Shown here piece by piece: positions 22,766 through 33,260 of a DNA stretch of 64,000 bases. The notes under the pieces are model-generated. The model was not told where the DNA came from, searched no databases, and saw only the letters and a program-made list of their open reading frames with translations. The translations under genes were made by a program, and so were the position numbers. The stretch is from Manduca sexta (taxonomy: Eukaryota > Arthropoda > Insecta > Lepidoptera > Sphingidae). Location: contig NC_051139.1 of the NCBI RefSeq assembly GCF_014839805.1, forward strand, positions 3,658,001 through 3,722,000, given 5' to 3'. Each line of letters starts with the position of its first letter. The first letter of the stretch is position 1.

Positions 22766-23617
22766 GAAGGAATAATAGCATTGTTATCATTGGTCAAAGC
22801 ATTCTATAATGAATTTAATTTCAATGTGCTGACGTTAACAAGCTTAATTATTCAGGAAGTTAGTATATTTATTCCTCATTATACCGATTCCTTTACAGAA
22901 GAACTCATCATCAATATTATTTATATTTGACTTCTATAACCGTCACTAATTTGTGATCACTCGATATCAAAGGCGACCAGTAAACCTAGCATGGATTTAC
23001 ACATTATAATATCGTTGACATTATAGTTTCCAAAACCCGCTACAGCGTCGCGTGAGCGTATTTGGAACTAAAAATACTACAGCGTAAACATTGTGCGCCT
23101 GTAAACTACGAGTAGTAAATCATGTTACCATGGTAACGATAAACTTAAAAAGTATGGTAATCGGTAGAACAAACTTGTTTTTTGACTTATATTATTGTTA
23201 AACAACTATTGAAAAATAGATAAACGTTAACTTACTTGATACGATACTGCCTAAATTCATGCTAAGGATTCAGATCAATAAATAAAATGTCCCATTCAAG
23301 TAAAAATATGTACATAAATATGTACACTTACTACGAATATTTCGACTTAAACCAATTACAAACAATTGTTTGCTTGTTTGCCTCCAATATATAAAAGTGG
23401 TCGTAAAATATTAGCAAACTCTTTATTAAGATTCCTACATAAATCCCTGTATTGCGAAGAGAAATAGAAAGATTGATCCGTGATCGTATCTGTTTTATGA
23501 ACATAAGCCCTGGGAGAAATTTTCTTAGGAAGAAATAAAGCTAAAGCAATGAGAATTTATAGTATTCATGTAACGTTCTAAAAATATCGCTCAAGTAGGC
23601 TAAGAGGTCGTAGCATC
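22766..23617. other. AT-rich; contains the X-box listed separately
   Basis: Apart from the RFX-type site at 23124-23137, nothing recognised. Confidence 0.35.
23124..23137. promoter_or_regulatory. Perfect RFX X-box palindrome
   Basis: GTTACCATGGTAAC is a 14-bp perfect palindrome that fits the RFX X-box rule (GTNRCC, spacer, RGYAAC) at every position. In flies and worms such sites usually lie close upstream of cilia genes. No gene is recognisable nearby, so its activity is unproven. Confidence 0.45.
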
Positions 23618-23651
23618 ACGCTTTTCTCTCTTCGGGGATAGGTAGATAGGC
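23618..23651 (-). repeat. Family D SINE, short fragment
   Basis: CACGCTTTTCTCTCTTCGGG and GGTAGATAGG resemble the outer end of the family D copies (CACGCATTTATCCCCGAAGG, then GGTA(T/G)GCAGAGG). It abuts a family A copy. Confidence 0.35.
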
Positions 23652-23663
23652 GGTCATATTTCC

Positions 23664-23951
23664 TTTTTTTTATCGCTTTGAATGAGTAGACGAGCTTGCC
23701 GTTCGCCTAATGGTAAGCGATTCGACCGCCCATAAACAAATTACTAAATATTATTTGGTGGTCCACTGCGCTCGCCATCTTGAGACATGAGAAGTTAAGT
23801 CTTATTACGTCCAGTAGTTACACTGGCTATAATATAGTCCTTCAAACTGGAATACGATGGTGACTGCACACTGCTGCTTGCCTGCAAAAATTAACATTGC
23901 GTTGGTATCTACTCAGGCGGACTCTCACATATGAGAGACCTGCCACCAGTA
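23664..23951 (-). repeat. Family A repeat, full-length minus copy
   Basis: Runs from TTTATCGCTTTGAATGAGTA through GCTTGCCGTTCGCCTAATGG, CTGCGCTCGCCATCTTGAG and ACACTGCTGCTTGCCTGC to GGCGGACTCTCACATATGAG and CTGCCACCAGT. Confidence 0.8.
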
Positions 23952-24315
23952 CTTTTCTTTCTGTCTTCAGAATTAACTAAACAAAAGACTTACTTATCGA
24001 TTTAATCAACAAGTAAATTGAGCAAACTTACAAAGAACATTATCGACAAATATATTCTTTTATTTGATTCCAAACATTAATCGTGGTTTTTGCTGACAAA
24101 TTACGTCGCCTACTTTCTTTTCAATCTCACTTGATTACGTAACCAGACAAATAAAACATATTCTTAAATAACTCCCATTTTTCCTCCCACACAACTTCGT
24201 GAAGCGGCATAAAAATAGAAGTCTTACAGAACTGGATCACAGAACCTAACAATACTATTCTACATTTGGGACAAATGGACTTCTAAATCATTTTAAAACT
24301 GTATAGATTCCCATA
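23952..24315. other. AT-rich spacer
   Basis: Nothing recognised. Confidence 0.4.
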
Positions 24316-24318
24316 ATA

Positions 24319-25422
24319 GCGTGACGTAATTCCCTTTATGAATTCTAAGGAAAATATCCTAAACCCTATAAAAAGTATATTGTCACGTAAAATATAACAT
24401 GAGTATACTCGCCTTGTTTACTGATACTAAGATATATTCCCAGACTGACGTGACACGAAGGCGTGATAAGCTCTCACCAAAATCGCGTGAAAGTGTAACT
24501 TGTTAGAAACGTAGTGTTTGCGTTGCGTAGTATTTTCTAAGTCAATAACTAGACGTTGAAAGTTAGTACGATTCCGGCGTGACAACACTAAGGGCTTCGT
24601 CACACTGTTGAGTTATTTAATTAGATCTTCCGTTACGTTATATCCTATAGTACTATAAAATAGCTTATAAGAGAGATCTAGGTATACGTATGCGGCTCGA
24701 CATCTACCAACATTAGTCTGGTGAAAATCTACTATATTGGCTCGTTTGAATAAGCCGCATTTAGTGACGCCCAGTGTATATACAATATGGCAAACTAATC
24801 TAGTTAAGGCGAATCTCAAAACTTAAAAGACACAAGGTTCACTGCCGAGTATTTCAAATACATTTATCACTAAGTACAATTTTGTCACTTTACTGCGCTT
24901 TTATTACAAAAAATGCTCATAATATAGTGTGGCACGGTCCTTAGCGACTTCGCCGCGACACTCTCAGCGTGACGGCTTAAGTTTGTCGCCAATGTCAAGA
25001 GAGTGTCTAGACCGCGATTACATTACGGATTAATTGTAGTATAGTACGTTTGCCTCATTTATCAACTGTATAGAGATTTTGAGAATATGAGTACAAATGT
25101 ATTTGTTTTGTAAATGGAAATGTGTTTTATGTTTTCGTCCGACAATTTCTCTTACGCCTTGTAAACGTTTTGTGAATGTGGTGAAGAGTAATTTAGTCAG
25201 AATGATGTAATGTGTATATGTCATACTTGGTACTATTTTATAATGTAACTTGATAAGACAAATATATAAAATATAAATAGATTTAATACAATTATCATTA
25301 CTAGTAACATGTAACATTTTGTATGATATAACATACAAAATGTTATATCTATTTTGACCATATAAATAACAATAATAAAAAATATATAATTCTAGTACAT
25401 ATATTCCCACTACAGCGTGACA
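24319..25422. promoter_or_regulatory. Cluster of GCGTGA(C) words, part 1
   Basis: GCGTGA occurs at 24319, 24461, 24485, 24577 (as GCGTGACA), 24967 and 25415 (as GCGTGACA); a reverse-complement TGTCACGC lies just outside at 25689. GCGTG is the core of the xenobiotic response element bound by AhR/Spineless-Tango bHLH-PAS dimers. It could equally be a repeat motif of an unrecognised transposon. The 126-codon minus frame at 25030-25410 is AT-rich and looks like chance. Confidence 0.3.
25312..25345. repeat. 14-bp perfect inverted repeat, 6-nt loop
   Basis: TAACATTTTGTATG (25312-25325) is followed by ATATAA and then its exact reverse complement (25332-25345). Short and AT-rich, so a chance hairpin is possible. 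Confidence 0.5.
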
Positions 25423-25499
25423 TTACCAACAAAAAATATAAAAGGCGTCCCACTCCGTAGCACGTTATCTAGTGCTGGGACTAGTCGGTTTCTGTACAC

Positions 25500-25696
25500 G
25501 AGACCACACATTAACCCGCAGCGAGAACGCCAGATCCTCACGGAGGCTAATTAGTCCGGTCTGTGTAAATAATTGCATGCAATTTACCAGGAAACCTTTA
25601 ATAAGGCTGAAATTAATCCTAATCAAGTCACATGTCAAGGGAGTAATAATTGATCAGGCCTTTGTACATAAAGACAGATAAGCCTAAATGTCACGC
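25500..25696. promoter_or_regulatory. Candidate enhancer-like island with homeodomain and palindromic sites
   Basis: GGCTAATTAG contains a CTAATTAG homeodomain palindrome at 25547-25554. It is followed by GTGTAAATAATTG (fork-head-like), the 14-bp palindrome AATTGCATGCAATT (25571-25584) and GAAATTAATCCTAATCAAG. A TGTCACGC word closes the block at 25689. No repeat signature is present. This is one of the most enhancer-like segments here. Confidence 0.35.
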
Positions 25697-25889
25697 TATA
25701 TCAATTTATGTGGTTAATTAACTAGTGATTGTATTTATCTATGATTTACTAAGGTCTAGGGCATTAAGTGATGGGACAGTTCGGTAGCTATTTTCATCTG
25801 TTAATAACCGGGTATTATTAACGCTTTATCGGTTTATGAGATAAGCTTACGTCTCACATCATGGGAAAGTATTAAACTCAATGAAGGTC

Positions 25890-26075
25890 TTTTTCTATAC
25901 TGACAAAGCAAAGTGACCTCACTGTCCTTGACGGTAAATGAAGTGTCTAGATAGACTGTCGACTAACGAGAGATGATCACTGGCCAGTCGACTTAATTGT
26001 GCCGGACTGTTTGAAACCGGATGTACACAGACTGATTCCGGAACCTGACACACTTGTCTGGTAGCCCCCATACGG
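25890..26075 (-). repeat. Family B repeat, truncated minus copy
   Basis: Carries GACGGTAAATGAAGTG, CGACTAACGAGAGATGATCA, TTAATTGTGCCGGACTG and GAAACCGGATGTACACAG. The 5' portion of the family is missing. Confidence 0.65.
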
Positions 26076-26118
26076 ACGTACACAAATATCCCATCACTTG
26101 TATAAATATCGGTTTTAA

Positions 26119-26343
26119 AATTATACTAGTCTACAGTCTCAGTGCCCATGCTCTACACCTGGTTACGAAGTTGAACAATCTGCTCATCACGTACTTTGGG
26201 AGTGTGGTCGCTGGCATGAAGAGCGCAACATCATGTTAAACAGTATGCAAATAACATCTGGGGTTGTATACTACATGGACCTTGTTGAGACTAGACGGAA
26301 TTTCCGTGCTTTCCGGCGTTTTTGCCATGCCTATTGTAATTAA
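26119..26343 (+). pseudogene. C-terminal fragment of a non-LTR retrotransposon ORF2
   Basis: This frame encodes about 74 residues ending at a TAA (26341-26343). It contains CPCSTPGYEVEQ, then SAHHVLWECGRW, and later DLVETRRNFRAFRRF. The Cys-x-Cys ... His-x4-Cys arrangement followed by a 'LV...RNF..F..F' tail is the usual end of R1/Jockey-type LINE ORF2 proteins, where a zinc-knuckle follows the reverse transcriptase. The Cys-to-His spacing (12) is longer than the 7-8 common in that group. No reverse transcriptase or endonuclease lies upstream; a stop precedes the frame and a family B repeat lies about 40 bp before it. It is therefore a 5'-truncated dead copy. Its 3' UTR probably continues into 26344-26690. 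The clade is uncertain. Confidence 0.65.
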
Positions 26344-27000
26344 ATCTAACAGCTCATGTGATAGGACCCTTTCATTTAATTTTATCCGTGGTGCTTTATA
26401 ACTAGCTTATCTAGTTGTAAACGTCCCTATTCTTGAGGTTAAATCGCCTCCTTACTTTACCTTACTTACGCATTGCTCTGGAGGGAAGTGGACAATTAAT
26501 ATTTCCAACTCCTCCCTATCTTTCTATTTGATTCATTTCGTTGCGGGATAATGACATATTAGTTTTCCCTGAGACTCGCCGAGCTTCACTGCTCGGTGTC
26601 ATAAAATGCGTGCCACTGCTGATACTGGCTTACAGGAGTTGTAGTGGTGGGTGTGAGGGCGGGAAAAGTCTAGTCTACAGTCTATTATGAACATGTTGGC
26701 AGCGTACTATTTTGGGAAATGGCTGTCACATTTGTTAAGTGTGACTGATGTATTTAGATGATATCTCATAAAGACAATAATTTGATTTAAAAAGTTACAG
26801 TTTTGAACAATTAAAATATACGGTAAATTAAAAATCACAAAAAAATCTTTAAAATATACAAGTACCGTAACCAAGACACTTTCTTACAATCGTTTACACT
26901 AAATACTATACTAAATAGAAAACAAAAATATATATTGAAATTATACATCCCAGCGATATGTCTATCTAGGATAATATGTCGTTTCTATACTATATACTTA
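26344..27000. other. Probable LINE 3' UTR then AT-rich spacer
   Basis: The first ~300 bp follow the LINE stop codon and are mixed in composition (for example CGCCGAGCTTCACTGCTCGG), plausibly its 3' UTR. The remainder is AT-rich up to the maT element. Confidence 0.3.
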
Positions 27001-28297
27001 GTCTGGCCATAAATACTGTTACACTTAATTATAAAAAAATATTACATTTGAATTTCGAATCTGTCATTTTTATACGATTGTTCATTGTGTTTTCTCATTT
27101 TGGCGCCAATACATTGTAAAATATTTTGCGATATTAAAATGGTGTGGGGTGATAAAGAGAACCGAATCGCTGTGATAGCATTACACAAAGTAGGTATGGA
27201 GCCAAATGCAATTTTTAAAACTCTCCATACACTTGGTATTAGTAAAATGTTTGTGTACCGGGCTATTAATAGGTACAATGAGACCTCCTCTGTTTGTGAC
27301 AGAAAAAGATCTGGCCGTCCACGTAGTGTTCGTACGAAAAAGGTGGTCAAAGCAGTAAGGGAAAGAATTCGAAGAAATCCTGTCCGAAAGCAAAAGATTT
27401 TATCTCGGGAAATGAAGATAGCACCTAGAACCATGTCGCGTATTTTAAAAGATGACTTAGGACTTGCAGCCTATAAGAGACGCACTGGCCATTTCTTAAC
27501 TGATAATTTAAAGAAGAATAGGGTGGTAAAATCGAAACAACTACTGAAGCGGTACGCAAAGGGAGGTCACAGAAAAATTTTGTTTACGGATGAGAAAATT
27601 TTTACAATTGAGCAACATTTTAACAAACAAAATGACCGTATTTATGCTCAAAGCAAAGGAAGCTTCCCAATTAGTCGACAGAGTGCAACGTGGACATTAT
27701 CCGACTTCAGTGATGGTTTGGTGGGGTGTTAGCTATGAAGGAGTGACTGAGCCATATTTTTGTGAAAAAGGTATCAAAACATCGGCACAAGTGTATCAAG
27801 ATACCATTCTTGAGAAGGTAGTTAAGCCCCTTAACATCACCATGTTCAATAACCAAGTATGGTCCTTCCAGCAAGACTCGGCGCCGGGTCATAAAGCTCG
27901 GTCCACGCAGTCTTGGTTGGAATCGAACGTTTCGGACTTCATCAGAGCTGAAGACTGGCCGTCGTCTAGTCCCGATCTTAATCCGCTGGATTATGATTTG
28001 TGGTCAGTTTTAGAGAGTACAGCTTGCTCTAAACGCCATGATAATTTGGAGTCCCTAAAACAATCTATACGATTGGCAGTGAAGAATTTTCCCATGGAAA
28101 GAGTGCGTGCTTCTATTGATAACTGGCCTCATCGTTTAAAGGACTGTATTGCAGCCAATGGAGACCACTTCGAATAAGCTTTTTATATTTTTAATTGTTT
28201 TATATTTATGTATTAAACTGACACACTGTAAAAGTAATAAATGTTATTTGCAGTTAACAATTTTCTTTTTTCTTTATTACAATATTTATGGCAAGAC
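27001..28297 (+). mobile_element. mariner-type (maT-like, DD37D) DNA transposon, 1297 bp
   Basis: The 5' terminus GTCTGGCCATAAATACTGT and the reverse complement of the 3' terminus, GTCTTGCCATAAATATTGT, agree at all but 2 of 19 positions. TA dinucleotides flank both ends (26999-27000 and 28298-28299), the hallmark of Tc1/mariner insertion. The 1.3-kb length and single-ORF layout are standard for mariner elements. Termini are well preserved, so the copy could still be moved by transposase from elsewhere. Confidence 0.9.
27139..28177 (+). pseudogene. DD37D maT-type mariner transposase, one frameshift
   Basis: The transposase would cut and reinsert the element at TA sites. From the ATG at 27139 the frame encodes an N-terminal helix-turn-helix region (residues ~8-45), then a GRPR AT-hook-like linker (residues ~59-62) with basic residues, and a second DNA-binding helix region (~85-115). 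The catalytic domain has LFTDEK (Asp151), FQQDSAPGHKA (Asp246) and SPDLNPLDYDLW (Asp284). Thirty-seven residues separate the last two aspartates, giving DD37D, the signature of the maT group rather than DD34D mariner. Total length is 345 residues, normal for the family. One extra base near 27652-27661, in the run following AAAGCAAAGG, shifts the frame about halfway through and leads to an early stop at 27732. Downstream the second frame is open to 28177 with no further stop. Either a recent inactivation or an assembly error would explain a single lesion. Confidence 0.9.
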
Positions 28298-29095
28298 TAG
28301 GTATATACTACTATTCTTATTATTACGTTTCTATATTACTATTTCTTCATTTTTTATTGGCTTTCTCGATTCTAAAAGGGCGCCTTGACTACAGCTCCTG
28401 GAGTAGTTAGAATACTTCCAAGTTCATTAAAACAATATGAAAAGTTCCTGTTATTGTTATTAATTGAAATAACTAAACACAAAATGGCAAACAAAAGGAA
28501 ATATTAAATGAAGTAATTATATCGTAAAATACAAAATTACGACAAAGCATAAAACTTAGTTTATAGGTAGTTCGCGTAATTAAGGATTCCAAACGTTGCC
28601 CAGTGGTAATGAAAATTTAACTCAATTTCGGTAACGGCTTTTGTCCTGTTCCCATTCTGAGCTAAACAATTAATTCGAATTATTTAGGCACGTTACTGTA
28701 TTCGTTTGAAACTCGATTAAAAACTTATCCTGAATATCTCTAATGTGTCGAACAGCAGCTTTGTAATATTGTTATTTTATTTCACACTTTTGTTGGCTAC
28801 ACCTGAGTCAATATCCAGAACAAAAGTACCTATTTATGATAGAAGCGAAACAAAACATTGCTTAACTACGAAATACATATATAATATTTATTTATTATAT
28901 AATATGTAGCATGATAGGAATATAAAAACAAATCAGTTTTCCGCCATTCTTAATACAAAGGGTTACTGGAATCAACATACTTCTGCTAAGAGGCAATGAC
29001 ATTCTAAACGTAAACTTACGCCAGCTACTTCTAAAAGAATTGCAAATGTTAAAAGGTTTTCGTAGTTCTTTCCAACGGTAATAACAATAACCAAT
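28298..29095. other. AT-rich, nothing recognised
   Basis: No gene, repeat or strong motif recognised. Confidence 0.4.
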
Positions 29096-29370
29096 GTTGC
29101 CCAGCGCTTTGACGCAATCCGGAACCGAACTGACGATTAGGAATTTGTCATGAGATAATCCCCAGCTTTATTCGAGGTCACGTTTCAACATCATATTAAA
29201 AGTGGCCTGTCACGTCAGCTCGACTTAGTGGTAGCGTGACAAATCTCAGCTTTTAACCTTTAAGTGGAAGGATTAAGAAGCAACGCAGGCGTGAACGGTA
29301 TTGCTATTTTGTTAATTATGTGTACCTTGTCACGCTTCAAGGTGGGAAGGTTATGTAGCGTGACATTTCG
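29096..29370. promoter_or_regulatory. Cluster of GCGTGACA words, part 2
   Basis: GCGTGACA occurs at 29234-29241, 29328-29335 (reverse complement) and 29358-29365, with GCGTGA at 29289. Two of these read TAGCGTGACA. Together with part 1 this makes six exact GCGTGACA copies within about 4.8 kb. Same interpretation and caveats as part 1. Confidence 0.32.
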
Positions 29371-29769
29371 TGTAAGAACGACTAATAGTTAACACTTAAA
29401 GAGATAAGGTTAGAGATCAATTTCTTATGCAATAAAATTTAAATACAATCTAATTTTATAAACACTTTGTAGCAACTGGTATGTAAAACCCAGCGTAGTA
29501 TATATTCGCGGCCATTAAATATTATAAACAATATACAAACCAACAAAAAAATTATTTAATGTATCAAAATAACGACTTCGTAGCGACCTTAATAGCGATA
29601 TAGTTTTTACTAACAATATGTTAATCAGGACAATATGTAGTGTAAAATAAAAACCATGCCTCTTATCCAAGCGATTATTAGCCTGCCGATAATGTTCCAG
29701 CACAAACGAAGGCTCATTAGTTGACGTTTCCTAACGGACGGTAATTTGAAACGCTACGAGAACGTGAAA

Positions 29770-29912
29770 AAACCTCGCCTGTAACAAGCGTTGCCATCAC
29801 TCCCTTGTAAAGCGAGAAACATTTACGAAACACTATTTGCACATTTTATTAATATTTCGGCTAATTAGCGCGCGTGTTATGCGCTGTTTTTCTCGCGGTG
29901 ATAAAACATAGT
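29770..29912. promoter_or_regulatory. Candidate enhancer-like island with CTAATTAG
   Basis: Contains GTTGCCATCACTCCCTTG, ACATTTTATTAATATTTCGG and GGCTAATTAGCGCGCG; the CTAATTAG palindrome is at 29861-29868. The 10-mer GGCTAATTAG is shared with the island at 25546. No repeat signature. Confidence 0.33.
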
Positions 29913-31334
29913 TTTTGTTCTGAATTTAAAATACAATTTCGAGATTTTTAATTTAATTTTTTGACAGACACACAAAGTTGCATTCTTTGGTTTTTTTGTT
30001 TTTAGGTGGCTACTTTGCTACGGATGCCGTAGAATTTATAATATAAATATTTATTATTGCAAAGATCGCACCTCGTGCTTGAACGAAACAATATGGTGCT
30101 TTGTCTCTCGTATATCAGAATACGACTAGGTACGTACCAAAATATTATCTACTTTTGCCATTAAGCAGCATTAACCCAGTGGTTACATCAGTGTGTCAAG
30201 TAAACTAATTAATGACGATAATATAACTTCATATTGAATGTCACCAAATAAACGCAATACAGTTATTACAAGAGACTCACACGATTCGTCAGCGTATTGT
30301 TAATTAAAAACACAATACCGATATCCTTTGCACTCTATTAAATTATCCATGTCGCAGCAAAACATGTAATGCGATTAAAATGCAAAGATCCCGAGACTCA
30401 CATGCAACAGTCAAATGTTAAATAAAACGAATGCCAGTGGCGTTATCGTGTCCACTTTATTTTAATTTTGCAGTCGACGCCGCATACCCCGTCGCCTGAG
30501 CTCGCTTCAAGATATTCACGCTAAATATTTTAAATTAAGTTCGGGTTGCAAACAAGCGAAGGGTAAATAAAATTTGAGAGCGTGTTGGAAAAGGAATGCC
30601 TTGTCATGTTGCATTTATAATGACATGTAGCTAGACATCGTTCTCTTAAATTGGTAGGCAGTTGTCACAATGACACAGGATATATATAAACATTTCGATA
30701 GGAATAATGTGGATTTTTTTTTACCTAGAACGTCAAATTGGCACTTTTTAGTCTCTTTTGATTTATATCTGCTATTATTACCTGACATTGTCAAGATCAC
30801 TGATGAACGGTGGCAGGCATAATATAAGGCAAGAAGAAGAAGAAAATAATGTCTCTCATGTATAAGGGGCTCATCCAAATTTACCGGGCACAATTTGACA
30901 CTTCTTTATACCTATACCAAGACTAATTACATTATCATTATTCATTATCCGAATTCAAACATTCAATCATTCAAACCTAATACTACAAGAATGAAACCCC
31001 AAACCTAATATTTAATAAATCCTGTACTATTTTATTCTAAGGTTGTTCGAAAAGTTCTACGAGTGTAGTACGAGCAAGAAACTGTAGTGTTGCTCTTTTC
31101 TCAACTAGTTTACAATACAATCACAATTCCACCAGACAGAATTTAATTTGATTCAGCGCTCATTTATTCTCAAGCGATTTTTGTTTTCTTTATGAACGTA
31201 GTTATTCAATTCTCTAGTTACTTGTCATTTTGTGTCATCTGTAGATTTTCTTGCAGAATTGTGTTTGAAAAATTTATGATAATGATATGCGAAAGTTGTG
31301 ACGTATAGACCTTTGTTAGAAGTAAACGCATAAC
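29913..31334. other. Mostly AT-rich; minor GC patch and GAA run
   Basis: A GC-richer patch at about 30430-30515 (CAGTGGCGTTATCGTGTCC, then GTCGACGCCGCATACC) may be regulatory. An AAGAAGAAGAAG run at about 30831-30844, after GGCAGGCATAATATAAGGC, could be the tail of a decayed retroelement. The 92-codon minus frame at 30615-30893 covers that tail and is not convincing. Confidence 0.3.
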
Positions 31335-31477
31335 TTTTTTTATGCGTGCACGACAAAATGATCCCACTGTACCTGATGGTAAGTGGAGTGGGATCCAATA
31401 GATGTCGATTGACGAGAGATGATTACCACTCTATAGGCGACACAATTATGCCGGCCTGTTGGAGCCGGATATATACC
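31335..31477 (-). repeat. Family B repeat, 5'-truncated minus copy
   Basis: Runs from TTTTTTATGCGTGCACGAC through ACCTGATGGTAAGTGGAGTG to CACAATTATGCCGGCCTGTT and GAGCCGGATATATACC, then stops abruptly. Confidence 0.75.
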
Positions 31478-32140
31478 AAGCTTCTGAACGAATTTTAATG
31501 AAATTTGACCACGATAGACCATATCCTGGAACATAAGTAATTTTTATCCTGCAAAATCAATGTAACTTCTTTCCATTTGGACAACTTAAGTTACAACAAG
31601 CCTATTACGCGAAAAGAGCCATATATAAATATATTAAATGCGTAGCAAAAATACACGCTGTTTCAACTTAATGCAAGTAAATACAATTCGTGATTGCTGG
31701 CATGAAACTAAGTTAATTATCATTAAAAAGAGCTGCGCTTGTTCCGGTCGCGTCGGCGGAACGATTCATGCCGAATTTTCACAGTTGAGATGTGTGATGT
31801 TCTTTTTGTTAATATGCAACTCAAAAATGTTTTTGAAGCTACTACGTAAGTCCCAATTGTATCGGGTTTTACCTTTTACAGTATTAAAATATAATTTGGA
31901 TCGCGCGTACCCTTTTATGTACCAGAAACTTCACCATCTCGTAAACAAAACTATCTGTTTTTGAAGGAACAGAGAGCATGTGTACTCACATTGGGAACAG
32001 TCATGTATGCTTACTTTACAATTGGCAATGCTATATCTACGAGTCTTGAGCTTCTTTTATTCTACAAAAACAAGACGGTTGAATTAAAAGTTCTGATGTC
32101 TGATGTAAATTGGTGATAAATCATCAGATTTATTGAACAA
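31478..32140. other. No gene; small GC patch at ~31725-31800
   Basis: CATTAAAAAGAGCTGCGC followed by CGGTCGCGTCGGCGGAACG and CATGCCGAATTTTCAC looks like a small conserved-type noncoding block. The 108-codon frame at 31638-31964 spanning it lacks a domain. Confidence 0.25.
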
Positions 32141-32275
32141 ATTACTAGTGTCGCGGGAATAATTATGTCTATAAATTATTTTAATATATTGCCAAAGTGG
32201 GCGGCCTCGCCCAATTTTATGAAGAATTAATCACCTGAACCATATTAGACGCTGTGCGTGACCTGATGTAGTAAT
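32141..32275. promoter_or_regulatory. Candidate enhancer-like island
   Basis: AATAATTATGTCTATAAATT is followed by GCCAAAGTGGGCGGCCTCGC, which holds GGGCG/CGCCC halves, and GAAGAATTAATCACCTG. Dense homeodomain-like words flank a small GC core. No repeat recognised. Confidence 0.28.
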
Positions 32276-32860
32276 TTCAAAATATGTTTCTTAATATTGC
32301 CAAGCCCTAATACGAAGTGATTGTATACGACCTACTATGGATACTTCTAAATAATGGTTTAATCATAAAACTGTACTATCGTATGCTAAAGTTATTTTGG
32401 GTTCAGATTTCCCTGTTTCTGGCTGGTGTTGCAAATTTTGTATTTCGACTTAGAGATATTGAAGCCAGTATAATCACAAGATTATAATATGAGACTGTTA
32501 CCGCGCAGTGTGGCGAAGGGTTAAAACTTTCAAAAGGGAACCCGGCGAAATATTTTTTTCAAAGTTAACATAATATAATACGCTGTTCACAATAAATTAA
32601 AATCAGTAAAATATCATAATACTTAATAATTTCCTTCTAACATATTATGTCTAGTCTCTAAATTTACAAAATAATCATATATTTTGAACATAGGTACCTA
32701 AAAGAGTCCAACAATAATTAATAACGCACAAACACTAATTATACATTCTAAATTATTAAAAATATGTCGCGCCAATAGCTCAACATGAAGCCGCAAATTC
32801 TCGGGTTACCCTGAAGTACACAGACACGCACGCACACATGTATTTTTACGTCACTTCCAA
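32276..32860. other. AT-rich spacer
   Basis: Nothing recognised. Confidence 0.4.
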
Positions 32861-33260
32861 AAGATTAGACAAAGACACCGCGCTGCGTGTGAAAGAGACA
32901 ACAATATCGCGAGGGAAGCTATGCGCGGCCGGGTTCACTTCGAACACTATAAGACGCGAGCACTGCGCGCGAGTTACGATTTAACGTATTGATATGAACG
33001 ACAGATATCATTAAAGTATTGATTTAATTTAATAAATATAAAATGACTTGTTTGAATATACTATTTTTACTCTAGTTATATTGTTATGTTTTTCTTTTAT
33101 TATTTTTAATTAATTTACAAAGGTAACCCGGTAGGAATCGGCTTGTATGGACGCTTCGCCACTGCCGCGCTACTATCACGTGGCTGTGCGCTCTTGCTAC
33201 CGCGACCTTTTTCACCTGGCAACACCGAGAAAACTGTCACTCTCTCTTTGACCCCGTTGC
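32861..33260. other. Two GC-rich patches around an AT-rich core
   Basis: GC-rich patches at about 32875-32980 (with CTATGCGCGGCCGGGTTC and CACTGCGCGCGAGTTACG) and 33125-33250 (with GTATGGACGCTTCGCCACTG and GACCTTTTTCACCTGGC) flank AT-rich DNA. Could be an unrecognised mobile element or regulatory DNA; I found no matching termini. Confidence 0.25.

Noticed and set aside
22441..22767. 108-codon plus frame
   Set aside because: It starts in AT-rich DNA and runs through a GC-rich island without a recognisable domain; composition alone explains its length.
25030..25410. 126-codon minus frame rich in Tyr, Ile and Leu
   Set aside because: Low-complexity AT-rich translation, includes a small palindrome, and has no signal peptide or domain pattern.
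27042..27434. 130-codon minus frame
   Set aside because: Antisense shadow of the maT transposase.
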